A stretch of DNA of 64,000 nucleotides from Mycolicibacterium sp. J2 (GCF_026240945.1 NZ_JAPFPY010000021.1:1-64000); one strand, 5' to 3'; positions 37,478 through 46,942 are shown, counted from the first letter of the stretch. Numbers and translations are program-made. The notes: generated by a model not told the origin, from the sequence alone.

Positions 37478-38257
37478 GTGGACTTTCGTCATCGGACCGC
37501 ACTGATCACCGGCGCCAGCGGCGGAATAGGTGAGGAGTTCGCCCACCAGCTGTCCGGTCTCGGGGCCGACCTGGTGTTGGTCGCCCGTCGCGCGGACAAG
37601 CTGGAGGAGCTGCGGGCCACCTTGTTGCGCCGCACTCCCGGCGTCACCATCGACGTGATCGCCGCCGACCTGTCCGTGCCGGGATCGGGTGCGCAGCTGT
37701 TCGACCAGATTCAGCAGCTGGGCCGCCACGTCGACATCCTGATCAACAACGCAGGCGTCGGATCGCACGGCCATTTCGCCGACCTGGACCCCGACGCGCT
37801 GTCGGCCCAGATCCAGTTGAACTGCGCAACGCTGGTCGACCTGACCGCCCGATTCCTGCCGCCGATGATCAAGGCGGGCAACGGGTTGGTGCTCAACGTC
37901 GCTTCCACCGCGGCCTTCCAGCCCACCCCGACCATGGCGGTCTACGGCGCCACGAAGGCCTTTGTGTTGTCGTTCACCGAGGCGCTGTGGCAGGAGACCA
38001 AGGGCACCGGCGTGCGGGTGCTGGCGCTGTGCCCGGGAGCCACCGAGACGGAATTCTTCGCGCGCACCGGGAAGCAGTTCATGACCCGCGGCAGGCAGAC
38101 CTCCCGTCAGGTGGTGGACGCCGCGCTGGCCGCGGTGGACCGGTCCGGCCCGACGGTCGTCTCCGGGCTTGCCAACACCGTGCTGGCCACCGGTGCCCGG
38201 CTGCTCCCCGGCCGGCTGCTGGCCCCGGTGGCCCAACGCATCATGAAGGAAACCTGA
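37478..38257 (+). CDS. Short-chain dehydrogenase/reductase
   Basis: 259 aa classical SDR. Cofactor motif TGASGGIG (11-18), NNAG, catalytic Y156xxxK160 in VYGATKAF, and ARR after beta-2 favouring NADP(H). The C-terminus (LANTVLATGARLLPGRLL) is hydrophobic and may touch the membrane. Substrate unknown. GTG 37478 has GGAAAC upstream. 6 nt separate it from the patatin gene downstream, so the two are likely co-transcribed. Confidence 0.92.
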   Translation: MDFRHRTALITGASGGIGEEFAHQLSGLGADLVLVARRADKLEELRATLLRRTPGVTIDVIAADLSVPGSGAQLFDQIQQLGRHVDILINNAGVGSHGHFADLDPDALSAQIQLNCATLVDLTARFLPPMIKAGNGLVLNVASTAAFQPTPTMAVYGATKAFVLSFTEALWQETKGTGVRVLALCPGATETEFFARTGKQFMTRGRQTSRQVVDAALAAVDRSGPTVVSGLANTVLATGARLLPGRLLAPVAQRIMKET

Positions 38258-38263
38258 CCGCCG

Positions 38264-39217
38264 ATGAAGGTTGCCCTCGCCCTCGGCAGTGGAGGTGCGC
38301 GCGGTTATGCCCACATCGGGGTCATCAACGAACTGACCGACCGTGGGTACGAGATCGTCGGCATCGCCGGATCGTCGATGGGCGCCCTTGTCGGCGGCCT
38401 GTACGCCGCGGGCAAACTCGACGAATTCGCCGTCTGGGCAAGCTCGTTGACCCAGCGGGCGGTGCTCCGGCTGCTGGACCCCTCGATCAGTTCACCCGGC
38501 GTGCTGCGGGCCGGCAAGATCCTGGACGCGGTGCGCGAGATTCTCGGCGATGCCACCATCGAGCGGCTGCCCATCCCCTATACGGCGGTGTCCACTGATC
38601 TGATCGCGGGCAAATCGGTGTGGATGCAGCGCGGCCCACTCGACGACGCGATCCGGGCGTCCATCGCGATCCCGGGCATCTTCACCCCACATGTGGTCGA
38701 CGGTCGGCTGCTGGCCGACGGCGGCATCCTGGACCCGCTGCCGATGGCACCGATCGCGGCCGTCAATGCCGACCTGACCATCGCCATCAGCCTGGGCGGC
38801 CCCGACCCGGCCACCCGGCCCGGCGAACCCGAACCGCGACCGACCACCGAGTTCCTGGGGCGAATGTGGCGCAGCACAACGGCTTTGCTGGACACCACGG
38901 CGGCCCAGCGGGTGCTGGACACGCCGGCCGCGCGGTCAGTGCTCAGCCGGTTCAGCAGCGCCGTCGAACCGGAGGTTGCGCTCGAGGAGGCCAGCGGCGC
39001 ACCGACGGCTCCGCGGCTGGGCAGCTTCGAGATCATGAACCGCACCATCGACATCGCCCAGGCGGCGCTGGCCCGGCACACCCTGGCGGCCTACCCGCCC
39101 GATCTGCTCATCGAGGTGCCCCGCACCGCGTGCCGCAGCCTGGAGTTCCACCGCGCCGACGAGGTCATCGAGATCGGTCAGGAACTGGCCGCGGCCGCCC
39201 TCGGTCCGCTGGACTGA
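38264..39217 (+). CDS. Patatin-like phospholipase (Rv1063c-like)
   Basis: 317 aa. Patatin Ser-Asp dyad: oxyanion GSGGARGYAHIG (8-19), nucleophile S38 in GSSMGALVGG and D152 in LLADGGILDP. Predicted lipid acyl hydrolase in the cytoplasm or at the inner membrane. It converges on a second patatin gene with 1 nt between stops, as in Rv1062/Rv1063c. Confidence 0.94.
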   Translation: MKVALALGSGGARGYAHIGVINELTDRGYEIVGIAGSSMGALVGGLYAAGKLDEFAVWASSLTQRAVLRLLDPSISSPGVLRAGKILDAVREILGDATIERLPIPYTAVSTDLIAGKSVWMQRGPLDDAIRASIAIPGIFTPHVVDGRLLADGGILDPLPMAPIAAVNADLTIAISLGGPDPATRPGEPEPRPTTEFLGRMWRSTTALLDTTAAQRVLDTPAARSVLSRFSSAVEPEVALEEASGAPTAPRLGSFEIMNRTIDIAQAALARHTLAAYPPDLLIEVPRTACRSLEFHRADEVIEIGQELAAAALGPLD

Positions 39218-39218
39218 T

Positions 39219-40073
39219 TCACCGGGACAGGAATTCGGCGACCGCCGCCGCCACCTGACGCCCCTGCGCCCGGCCCGCCTCTGCCGACGGCTGACGACAC
39301 CGGGGGTCGAGCGGGTCGCGCCCGAACGCGGCCAGCGCGGCGTCGTCGGCGAAGACGGCCATCGAGGCGCCCGGGAAGGCCGCGATCTCGTCGGCCGCAC
39401 CGCCACTGAACGGGGACGGGGCGTTGCGAGCGGCGGGCACCAGCACCAGCACCGCGTCGCAGTCGGCGGCAGCGCTGGTGTTCACTGCGCTGCGCACCCC
39501 GCCGTCGATATAGCGGTGCGCCCCGATGGTGACCGGCGGCCAGGCGCCGGGCACCGCGCAACTGGCGGCGACCGCATCGACCAGCGGAACGCCGGAAGCC
39601 GATGTGAACACGGCCAATTCGCCGGTGACCACGTCGACGGCGGTGATCCGCAGATCCCGGTCGGGCCACTGCTGCACCGGCAGCCGGTGTGCGATGACTT
39701 GGCGGCGCACCGCCTCGGGGACGGTCTCGGCGGCCACCGCGATCGCGCCGATCCGGCGTAGCCGAGCCTCGGTGCTGCCGCCCTCGGCGAGGGCGGCGAC
39801 GAACAGCTCGGCCACCTCGTCGATGTCGACGCCGGAGGCGATTTCGTGCGTTTCGTCGGCGACCTGCCGGGCGTAGAGGTCGTCGAGCGCGGCGCCGCTG
39901 CTCACCTGGGCGGCAACCGCGGAACCGGCCGAGGTGCCCAGCAACACGTCGGCCGCCAGCACGGCGGCCGCGGTGTCCGGGGAGGCATCGGCGATACCGG
40001 CCAACACCCCGGTTTCCCATGCGATGCCGGCCAACCCGCCGCCGGCCAGGATCAGGCCACGTTTCACGGTCAC
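39219..40073 (-). CDS. Patatin-like phospholipase (Rv1062-like)
   Basis: 284 aa. Glycine-rich LILAGGGLAGIAWETG, nucleophile S48 in LLGTSAGSAVAA, and the dyad Asp in RYIDGGVRSAVN. Start GTG 40073 (MTVKRGL) or GTG 40067. Distinct subfamily from its convergent neighbour (AGGGLAG versus GSGGARG). Divergent from the alcohol dehydrogenase. Confidence 0.93.
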   Translation of the reverse strand: MTVKRGLILAGGGLAGIAWETGVLAGIADASPDTAAAVLAADVLLGTSAGSAVAAQVSSGAALDDLYARQVADETHEIASGVDIDEVAELFVAALAEGGSTEARLRRIGAIAVAAETVPEAVRRQVIAHRLPVQQWPDRDLRITAVDVVTGELAVFTSASGVPLVDAVAASCAVPGAWPPVTIGAHRYIDGGVRSAVNTSAAADCDAVLVLVPAARNAPSPFSGGAADEIAAFPGASMAVFADDAALAAFGRDPLDPRCRQPSAEAGRAQGRQVAAAVAEFLSR

Positions 40074-40172
40074 CCGAACCTGGCGGGCAGGACCGGAATC
40101 ACCCGTGATTGCTCCACCGTCAGCGGTTGCGCCATGATGGTCATGGTAGCCGGGACCGACCGAGGGAGCTCC

Positions 40173-41216
40173 ATGCCAGCGACGATGCGTGCGCAGCGCT
40201 TCTATGCAGACTCGAGAACCATTGCGGTCGAAGACGTTCCGATACCCGAGCCGGGCCCCGGCGAGGTGCTGGTCAAGGTCGCATTCTGCGGTATCTGTCA
40301 TTCCGACCTGAGCCTGATCAACGGCACCTTCCCCGCGCAGACACCCGTCGTGACCCAGGGACACGAGGCGTCTGGCACCATCGCGAAGCTGGGGCCGGGA
40401 GTCACCGGCTGGGCCGAGGGTGACCGGGTCGTGGTGGCCGCGGGCCGGCCCTGTCTGGACTGTGTGAACTGCCGGCGCGGCGACCTGAGTAACTGTCTGC
40501 GCATCCAGCTGATGGCCTTCGCCTACGACGGGGCGTGGGCGCAGTACACCGTCGCGCAGGCGTTCGGGCTCACCCGGGTTCCCGACAACGTCCCGCTTGA
40601 GCAGGCCGCCATCCTGGCCGACGCGGTGTCCACACCGTTCGGTGCCGTGGTGCGTACGGGCCAGGTGGGGGTCGGCGAGTCCGTCGGGGTGTGGGGTGTG
40701 GGCGGGATCGGCACCCACATCGTTCAGCTGGCCCGGTTGGTCGGTGCGGCGCCCATCATCGCGGTGGACATCAAACCCGCGGTGCTCCAGCGCGCGCTGG
40801 AGTTGGGCGCCGATTACGCTTTCGATGCCCGCGATGAGTCGTTGCGCGACAAGATCATCGATGTCACCGGCGGCCGCGGGGTGGACGTCGCCTTCGATGC
40901 GGTGGGCGTGGCCCAGACGTTCGACCAGGCGCTGGCGGCCCTGACCGTGGGGGGCCGGCTGGTCGGGGTCGGTATGAGCGCCGACGCGCCGACCATCGGG
41001 CCCACGTCGCTGTTCAACCTCACCAAGCGTCAGGTGCTCGGCCACCTCGGCTATCAGAACGCCGATATCGGGACCTTGGCCAATCTGGTGGCTCTCGGCC
41101 GGCTGGACCTGCACCGGTCGATAAGTGCGATCGTGCCGCTGGAGGATATCGCCGCGGGCATCGAGAAGCTGGAGCGCGCCGACGGCGACCCGATCCGAAT
41201 CCTGGTGCAGCCCTAG
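40173..41216 (+). CDS. Zinc-dependent alcohol dehydrogenase
   Basis: 347 aa medium-chain dehydrogenase. Catalytic zinc site C39 (FCGICHSD) and GHE with H64. The structural zinc loop has four Cys at ~94, 97, 100 and 108 (PCLDCVNC...SNC). Rossmann motif GVWGVGGIGTH, and VDIK after beta-2 suggests NAD(H). GAGGGAGCTCC precedes ATG 40173. Substrate unknown. Confidence 0.93.
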   Translation: MPATMRAQRFYADSRTIAVEDVPIPEPGPGEVLVKVAFCGICHSDLSLINGTFPAQTPVVTQGHEASGTIAKLGPGVTGWAEGDRVVVAAGRPCLDCVNCRRGDLSNCLRIQLMAFAYDGAWAQYTVAQAFGLTRVPDNVPLEQAAILADAVSTPFGAVVRTGQVGVGESVGVWGVGGIGTHIVQLARLVGAAPIIAVDIKPAVLQRALELGADYAFDARDESLRDKIIDVTGGRGVDVAFDAVGVAQTFDQALAALTVGGRLVGVGMSADAPTIGPTSLFNLTKRQVLGHLGYQNADIGTLANLVALGRLDLHRSISAIVPLEDIAAGIEKLERADGDPIRILVQP

Positions 41217-42295
41217 CTCAGATGTGAGGCAGCCCGGGCCGCGACGAACGGCAGGTCCAGGTAGGTGGCGATGCCCGGCGGCGCGGCGCACACCGCGGGC
41301 ACCGAGTTGACGCAGTGCGCCGCGGTGCCCACCACACCGGGTTCGGCGGAGCCGACGATCGAACCACGGTCGGCGGGGCCGACGTCGTCGCCGGGCTCGC
41401 CCTGGAATCCGCGCACCACCACCGTGAAGTCAGGATTACCGCGCACGGCCATTTCGTAGCGCTGCCCTTCCGGGCCGAAAGTCCATGGAGGGTCCAAGTT
41501 TTCCTCACCCATCAACCAGTTGACGGTGATCCGCACGACAGGTTGGCCGTCGACCTGCGCTTCCCAGTGGAATCGACGGGCGGCCACCTGGCCGGGGGCG
41601 ATATCCCCGATCGGGGACGGGATGGGCGCGGTGGCCACGGCCACCTCCTGGGTGGTGACCACCCGCGGATCGGCCCGGAAGCCGAGCTTGTCGGTGCACA
41701 TCCGGACGGCCTGGATGAAACCGCCGTCGAGCATCTTCTGCATGGGTCCGCTCATCGCCTTGTCCGGGGTGTCCCCGAAACCCATCACGTGCCGCAGCAC
41801 GTCGGGGGCGTCGTAGGTGCGCAGGTCGGAAAACTCCTCGGCCCGAACGAAGGTCACCCCGGTGGACAGCACCGACAACAGCAGCGGGAACTTCTCACTG
41901 AACCCGCCCGGTGCGATCCCGGTGCCGTGCAGCGTCACCCCGCCGGCCAGGGCCGCCTCGCGCAGGGGCGCACCTTGTTTCGCACTCGGGTACAGCCAAC
42001 CGACCGGTGTCACGACGTTCTTGCCCGACCGCAGCAGCGCGGCCACCTCGTCGGGATCGGGCAGCAGCGGCGCATAGATGACGGCGTCGGCGTCCAGCTC
42101 GAGGATGTCCTCGCGGCGGTTGGTGGCAGCCACCCCGAGCGGGCCGGTGCCGATGATGTCCCCGATATCGCGGCCGTTCTTGGCCGCGCTGTGCACCCAG
42201 ACCCCGGCGAGCTCGAGGTCGGGGTGGTCGAGGATGCCCTTGATGGCTGCGATCCCCACCCCTCCGGTGGCCCACTGCACCACTCGCAACGCCAT
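41213..42295 (-). CDS. NAD(P)H-binding oxidoreductase, DHDPR/DAPDH-like (Rv1059-like)
   Basis: 360 aa. N-terminal Rossmann fold starting VVQWATGGVGIAAIKG, then IIGTGPLGVAATNRRED. The family is annotated as NAD(P)H-dependent amine dehydrogenase or dihydrodipicolinate-reductase-like; members include products linked to steroid or lipid metabolism. A KstR-type operator lies 27 nt upstream of ATG 42295, so a sterol-related role is a reasonable inference. GGGAAGGGAG precedes the start. The 3' end overlaps the convergent dehydrogenase gene by 4 bp. Confidence 0.85.
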   Translation of the reverse strand: MALRVVQWATGGVGIAAIKGILDHPDLELAGVWVHSAAKNGRDIGDIIGTGPLGVAATNRREDILELDADAVIYAPLLPDPDEVAALLRSGKNVVTPVGWLYPSAKQGAPLREAALAGGVTLHGTGIAPGGFSEKFPLLLSVLSTGVTFVRAEEFSDLRTYDAPDVLRHVMGFGDTPDKAMSGPMQKMLDGGFIQAVRMCTDKLGFRADPRVVTTQEVAVATAPIPSPIGDIAPGQVAARRFHWEAQVDGQPVVRITVNWLMGEENLDPPWTFGPEGQRYEMAVRGNPDFTVVVRGFQGEPGDDVGPADRGSIVGSAEPGVVGTAAHCVNSVPAVCAAPPGIATYLDLPFVAARAASHLS

Positions 42296-42321
42296 TGTCG
42301 CTCCCTTCCCGGCGCAAGAAC

Positions 42322-42335
42322 TAGAACACGTTCTA
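42322..42335. promoter_or_regulatory. KstR-type operator
   Basis: TAGAACACGTTCTA fits the published KstR consensus TnnAACnnGTTnnA at every fixed position and has complementary TAGAAC/GTTCTA half-sites. KstR is the TetR-family repressor of cholesterol catabolism in mycobacteria. The site lies 27 nt upstream of the Rv1059-like start and 39 nt upstream of the embR-like start, so it could act on either or both. Confidence 0.75.
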
Positions 42336-42373
42336 CCACCTTTCGGTTGCGCTGCCCGGCACAATGACCGGTG

Positions 42374-43507
42374 ATGACCAATGTCCTGGACTTCGGAGTG
42401 CTCGGCCCGTTGCAGGTGACCGTCGACGGCAGACCGCTACCGTTGGGGACACCCAAGCAACGGGCCGTACTGGCATTGCTGGTGATGAGCCGCAATCGCC
42501 CGGTGAGCGCCGATTCGCTGGTCACCGCGGCATGGGAGCAGTTCCCGCCGCCGGAGCCGAAGGCCAGCCTGCACTCGTACATCTCCAACCTGCGCAAGCT
42601 CATCTCCGGCACCGGGGCCGACGGTCGTGCCGTGTTGGCCAGCGCGGCTCCGGGTTACCGGCTGGCCGTCGGCGACGCGAACTGCGATATCGGCCGGTTC
42701 ATCGCGGCCAAGGGCGCCGGCGTGCAGGCCGCCGCCGCCGGGCAGTTCGAACAGGCCAGCAACCACCTGTCCACCGCGCTGGCCCAATGGCGCGGTCCGG
42801 TGCTCGACGACCTGCGGGAGTTCGAGTTCGTCGAACCTTTCGCCACCGCGCTGGTGGAGGACAAGGTGGTGGCACACACCGCGCGCGCCGAGGCCGAAAT
42901 CGCTTGTAACCGTGCGTATACCGTGATCGGTGAACTGGAGTCACTGGTCGTCGAATACCCCTACCGCGAACCGCTGTGGGCGCAGCTCATCACGGCGTAC
43001 TACCTCAGCGATCGGCAGTCCGACGCGCTGGATGCCTACCAGCGCCTCAGGACGACGCTGGCCGACGACCTGGGCATCGATCCGGGAGCGACGATCCGTT
43101 CGCTGTACGAGCGGATCCTGCGGCAGGAACCCCTCAACGTCCGACAGGCGGCGCGGACCACGGCCGTGCACAAGATCAACAATCTCGACCTGCACACCGC
43201 GGTCGGGGTGCAGACGGCCGCGGCGCAGATCCGGTCGCTGTCCGGGCGGGTGCACCCGCTGGCGGCGGCCGCCACCCGGATCGGCCGACTGCCCGACAAC
43301 GACATCGTGCTCGACCAGCCGAATGTCAGCCGCCACCACGCGGTGATCATCGACACCGGGACCAGTTTCGTCATCACCGACCTGCGCTCGGCCAACGGTG
43401 TGGAGGTGGGCGGTCAGCGCATCCGCGGCACGGCCACCCTCAACGACGGCGACCGGTTTCGCATCTGCGAGCACGAATTCGTGTTCGAGATCGTGCCGCC
43501 CGGCTGA
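42374..43507 (+). CDS. embR: SARP-type transcriptional regulator with C-terminal FHA domain (EmbR-like)
   Basis: 377 aa. N-terminal OmpR-like winged helix (~1-100; FGVLGPLQVTVDGRPLPLG, TPKQRAVLALLV), a bacterial transcriptional activator domain (~105-250; YQRLRTTLADDLGIDPG) and a C-terminal FHA domain (~290-375; RIGRLPDNDIV, NVSRHHAVI). In M. tuberculosis EmbR has this architecture, is phosphorylated by the adjacent PknH through its FHA domain and activates embCAB. A CACAAT -10-like box ends 8 nt before ATG 42374 (GTG 42371 alternative). The kinase follows 70 nt downstream. embCAB itself is not in the window. Confidence 0.88.
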   Translation: MTNVLDFGVLGPLQVTVDGRPLPLGTPKQRAVLALLVMSRNRPVSADSLVTAAWEQFPPPEPKASLHSYISNLRKLISGTGADGRAVLASAAPGYRLAVGDANCDIGRFIAAKGAGVQAAAAGQFEQASNHLSTALAQWRGPVLDDLREFEFVEPFATALVEDKVVAHTARAEAEIACNRAYTVIGELESLVVEYPYREPLWAQLITAYYLSDRQSDALDAYQRLRTTLADDLGIDPGATIRSLYERILRQEPLNVRQAARTTAVHKINNLDLHTAVGVQTAAAQIRSLSGRVHPLAAAATRIGRLPDNDIVLDQPNVSRHHAVIIDTGTSFVITDLRSANGVEVGGQRIRGTATLNDGDRFRICEHEFVFEIVPPG

Positions 43508-43577
43508 GCTTCCGCTGTGCGCGTTCCGGCCACCCGTTAGGGTGTTGAGCCTGCGGACGTAGAGGAGCGAGGCAGAC

Positions 43578-45206
43578 ATGACCGGGCCGACTTCGCGTGC
43601 GGGCACCCAGTTCGGCCCTTATCGGTTGCGGCGGCTCATCGGGCGCGGCGGCATGGGCGAGGTCTACGAGGCCGAGGACACCGTCAAGGACCGCATCGTC
43701 GCGCTGAAACTGCTGCCCGAGGGCGTCTCTCACGACCCGGTGTTCCGTAAAAGGCTGCAGCGCGAAGCACATTCGGCCGGGCGATTGCAGGAGCCGCACG
43801 TGGTGCCCATCCACGACTACGGCGAGATCGACGGTGTGCTGTACGTCGACATGCGCATGATCAACGGCCAGGACCTGCGCAAGCTGCTCAAGACCTCCGG
43901 CCCGATGCCGCCGGCGCGTGCCGTCGCCATCATCGGCCAGGTGGCTTCCGCGCTGGACGCCGCGCACGAGAGCGGCATCATGCACCGCGACGTGAAGCCG
44001 GAGAACATCCTGATCACCCGGGACGACTTCGCCTACCTGGTGGACTTCGGGATCGCCAATGCGGCCAGCGACGAGAAGCTGACCGAATTGGGCACCGCGG
44101 TGGGCACCTACGCCTACATGGCCCCGGAACGGTTCACCAGCGGCACGGTGACCCATCGCGCCGACGTCTACGCGTTGACCTGTGTGCTGCACGAATGCCT
44201 GACCGGTGGGCAGCCGTTCCCTGGCGACAGCGTCAGCATGGTGATCACCGCCCATCTGATGAACCCGGTGCCGGCGCCGAGCACCATCCGGCCCGGGATT
44301 CCGACCGCGTTCGACGCCGTGATCGCCCGTGGCATGGCCAAGAAGCCCGAGGACCGGTTCGCCACCGCCGGTGAGCTGGCCGCCGCCGCGACGCAGGCGC
44401 TGAGCACTCGGGACCAGACACAAGCGGCCGATATCGTCGCGCGCGGCGAGGCCGCCACCCAGCCCGCACCGCGGTTCGAGGCACCCACCCCGTACCCCAC
44501 GCCACCCGCGCGTTTCCACACGCCGGCGCCCAGTGGCCCGACCTGGAACCAGACCCGCGCCCCGCGGCCTCGTAAGAAGACCGCCTGGGTGCCCGTCGCG
44601 GCCGCCGCCGGCGTATTCGTCTTGGTCATCGCCGCACTCGGGGTGTTCTGGCTGGTCAAGCCCGAGGACACCACGGCAGCACCGGCCACCAAGACCACGA
44701 CATCGGCACGCACCTCGACCACAGAACCGGCCGAGACCAGCGAGACCACCGAACCCGCCGGCAGCACCGAGCCCGAAAGCCCCGGCAGCCTGGCGAACCG
44801 GCTGCTGGGGATGCTGCCCCGCGACTATGCGCCGGGCGCCTGCCAGGTGGTGCACCCGCCGATCACCGGAGCCTTGGCCACCGTCGACTGCGGACCGGCC
44901 ACCTCGCCTGGCGGACCGGCCGCGTCACGGTATTCGTTGTTCGCCGACCAGGGCGCACTGTCGGGGCATTTCGACGACGCCATCCAGGGCGACTCCGAGC
45001 TGCTGCAATGCCCGGGCAGCGGTATCGACTCGCCGACGACGTGGCACTACACCGACTCCGCCCAACAGGCCGAGGGCTCCATCGCCTGCGGCACCTACGC
45101 CGACGGCCCCGACATCACCTGGACCAAGAACTCCGATCTGATGATCGGCAACATCCAGGCACCCGATATGGAACAGCTGCACCAGTGGTGGCTGGCCTAC
45201 GGCTGA
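43578..45206 (+). CDS. Membrane serine/threonine protein kinase (PknH-like)
   Basis: 542 aa. Hanks-type kinase domain ~15-275: GRGGMGEVYEA, K44 in ALKLL, HRDVKPEN (D138), DFG (D156), and activation segment ELGTAVGTYAYMAPE with Thr sites. A Pro-rich juxtamembrane linker leads to one helix (~334-360) and a Thr/Glu-rich stalk. The extracellular domain (~395-542) has four Cys, enough for two disulfides. Position next to an EmbR-like gene suggests the PknH role, but the sensor domain resembles a domain shared by several mycobacterial kinases and lipoproteins, so orthology is not certain. GAGGAGCGAGG precedes the ATG. Confidence 0.88.
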   Translation: MTGPTSRAGTQFGPYRLRRLIGRGGMGEVYEAEDTVKDRIVALKLLPEGVSHDPVFRKRLQREAHSAGRLQEPHVVPIHDYGEIDGVLYVDMRMINGQDLRKLLKTSGPMPPARAVAIIGQVASALDAAHESGIMHRDVKPENILITRDDFAYLVDFGIANAASDEKLTELGTAVGTYAYMAPERFTSGTVTHRADVYALTCVLHECLTGGQPFPGDSVSMVITAHLMNPVPAPSTIRPGIPTAFDAVIARGMAKKPEDRFATAGELAAAATQALSTRDQTQAADIVARGEAATQPAPRFEAPTPYPTPPARFHTPAPSGPTWNQTRAPRPRKKTAWVPVAAAAGVFVLVIAALGVFWLVKPEDTTAAPATKTTTSARTSTTEPAETSETTEPAGSTEPESPGSLANRLLGMLPRDYAPGACQVVHPPITGALATVDCGPATSPGGPAASRYSLFADQGALSGHFDDAIQGDSELLQCPGSGIDSPTTWHYTDSAQQAEGSIACGTYADGPDITWTKNSDLMIGNIQAPDMEQLHQWWLAYG

Positions 45207-45209
45207 GCG

Positions 45210-45238
45210 CTACCAAGGATCCACCAAGAATCCATCAA
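45210..45238 (+). promoter_or_regulatory. Heptad direct repeats at 11-bp period upstream of DUF732 gene
   Basis: GCTACCA (45210), TCCACCA (45221) and TCCATCA (45232) recur every 11 bp. Heptads with 11-bp period are the established layout of SARP regulator sites. TGTGAT (45256-45261) is a possible -10, 17 nt after the last heptad. An EmbR-like SARP is encoded 2 kb upstream. Binding is inference. Confidence 0.45.
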
Positions 45239-45302
45239 GATCGCCGTCGGACCCTGTGATCGCCCGCAACGACCGGAACCGATCTCATCAGGAGTCCACC
45301 CC

Positions 45303-45644
45303 ATGCTCAGCACCGCCGCCCGCGCCGCCGTCGTCACCACCCTGTCCGGGCTGGCGCTGGGGTTGGCCGTCCTCTCCTCGGCCGGCACGGCGAATGCCAT
45401 CACCTCCCAGACCGACAGCGCGTTTCTCGACGAGATCGCCAAGGAGGGCATCGCCTACGACTCGGCCACCGACGTCATCGGCAACGCGCGCCAGGTGTGC
45501 TCGAAGCTGAAAGCCGGCGCGACCGGCACCGAGATCGGGATGGACATCCTCGCCAACACCGACCTGACCACCCGGCAGGCGGCCGCCTTCGTGGTCATGT
45601 CGATCGACTACTACTGCCCGCAGTACACCGACGCGTTCGCCTGA
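45303..45644 (+). CDS. DUF732 secreted protein
   Basis: 113 aa. Signal peptide (residues 1-~32, ending TANA). Mature domain with [19 protein letters not shown], a Cys in [11 protein letters not shown] and another in [11 protein letters not shown], the DUF732 pattern of small mycobacterial secreted proteins with one disulfide. Function unknown. The upstream heptad repeats suggest its own promoter, not read-through from the kinase gene. Confidence 0.88.
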   Translation: MLSTAARAAVVTTLSGLALGLAVLSSAGTANAITSQTDSAFLDEIAKEGIAYDSATDVIGNARQVCSKLKAGATGTEIGMDILANTDLTTRQAAAFVVMSIDYYCPQYTDAFA

Positions 45645-45697
45645 GAATCCCGCGAAGTATGTTCGGTCTCGACCGCAATGAAGCGAAAGGGATCACC

Positions 45698-46888
45698 ATG
45701 CCGAATCGTGTTTTCGTCGTCGGCGTCGGAATGACGAAGTTCGAGAAGCCAGGACGCCGAGAGGGCTGGGACTATCCCGACATGGCCCGCGAGTCCGGCA
45801 CCAACGCGCTGGCCGATGCCGGCATCGACTACACCGAGGTGCAGCAGGGTTACGTCGGGTACTGCTCGGGGGATTCCACCTCGGGCCAGCGGGCACTCTA
45901 CGAGCTCGGCATGACGGGCATCCCGATCGTCAACGTCAACAACAACTGTTCCACCGGGTCGACGGCGCTCTACCTTGCCGCACAGTCGATTCGGGGCGGT
46001 CTGGCCGACTGCGCCATCGCCTTGGGCTTCGAGAAGATGCAGCCGGGTTCCCTGGGTGGCGGTGCGCAGGACCGCGAATCCCCGCTGGGCCGGCACGTCA
46101 AGGCGCTGGCCGAGATCGACGAGTTCGGGTTTCCGGTGGCGCCGTGGATGTTCGGCGCGGCGGGGCGCGAACACATGCGCAAGTACGGCAGCACCGCAGA
46201 ACATTTCGCGAAGATCGGCTACAAGAACCACAAGCACTCGGTGAACAACCCGTATGCGCAGTTCCAGGACGAGTACACCCTTGACGACATCCTGGCCGCG
46301 AAGATGATCTCCGACCCGCTGACCAAGCTGCAGTGTTCCCCCACCTCCGACGGGTCGGGTGCGGCGATCGTGGCCAGTGAGGCGTTCGTCGACGCGCATG
46401 GTCTGGCCGGTCAGGCCGTGGAGATCGTCGGGCAGGCGATGACCACCGATTTCGCGTCCACGTTCGACGGCAGCGCCGCCAACATCATCGGCTACGACAT
46501 GAACGTGCGAGCCGCCCAACAGGTTTACGAACAGGCCGGCCTCGGTCCGGCCGACTTCCAGGTAATCGAACTGCACGACTGCTTCTCGGCCAACGAGCTG
46601 TTGCTGTACGAGGCGCTGGGCCTGTGCGGTCCCGGTGAGGCGCCCGCCCTGATCGACAACGACGACACCACCTACGGCGGACGGTGGGTGGTCAACCCGT
46701 CCGGCGGCCTGATCTCGAAGGGCCACCCGCTGGGCGCGACCGGCCTGGCGCAATGCGCCGAGCTGACCTGGCAGCTGCGCGGCACCGCGGACAAGCGCCA
46801 GGTCGACAACGTCAGCGCGGCCCTGCAGCACAACATCGGGCTCGGCGGCGCGGCGGTGGTCACCGCGTATCAGCGCGCCGAGCGCTGA
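45698..46888 (+). CDS. SCP-x-type thiolase / lipid-transfer protein
   Basis: 396 aa. N-terminal [16 protein letters not shown], nucleophile C84 in [24 protein letters not shown], and [14 protein letters not shown] with the catalytic His. This is the thiolase form (Rv1627c-like, formerly 'non-specific lipid transfer') associated with sterol side-chain or branched acyl-CoA cleavage. AAAGGGATCACC precedes ATG 45698. Convergent with fadD14 across a perfect palindrome. No KstR site seen in its own upstream region. Confidence 0.92.
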   Translation: MPNRVFVVGVGMTKFEKPGRREGWDYPDMARESGTNALADAGIDYTEVQQGYVGYCSGDSTSGQRALYELGMTGIPIVNVNNNCSTGSTALYLAAQSIRGGLADCAIALGFEKMQPGSLGGGAQDRESPLGRHVKALAEIDEFGFPVAPWMFGAAGREHMRKYGSTAEHFAKIGYKNHKHSVNNPYAQFQDEYTLDDILAAKMISDPLTKLQCSPTSDGSGAAIVASEAFVDAHGLAGQAVEIVGQAMTTDFASTFDGSAANIIGYDMNVRAAQQVYEQAGLGPADFQVIELHDCFSANELLLYEALGLCGPGEAPALIDNDDTTYGGRWVVNPSGGLISKGHPLGATGLAQCAELTWQLRGTADKRQVDNVSAALQHNIGLGGAAVVTAYQRAER

Positions 46889-46893
46889 ACGGC

Positions 46894-46942
46894 GATGTGT
46901 GGAGCCGCACCCGTAATCATTACGGGTGCGGCTCCACACATC
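46894..46942. terminator. 24-nt-arm palindrome between thiolase and fadD14
   Basis: Arms 46894-46917 and 46919-46942 are exact reverse complements. The core is TGTGGAGCCGCACCCGTAAT. It starts 5 nt after the thiolase stop and touches the fadD14 stop codon. Same family as 6298-6346, with compensating base-pair differences. Confidence 0.75.

Noticed and set aside
39219-41291. 690-aa minus-strand frame running through the dehydrogenase gene into the patatin gene
   Set aside because: Only the last ~284 codons are patatin-like; the upstream part is antisense to the alcohol dehydrogenase and has no homology features. The patatin start was placed at 40073.
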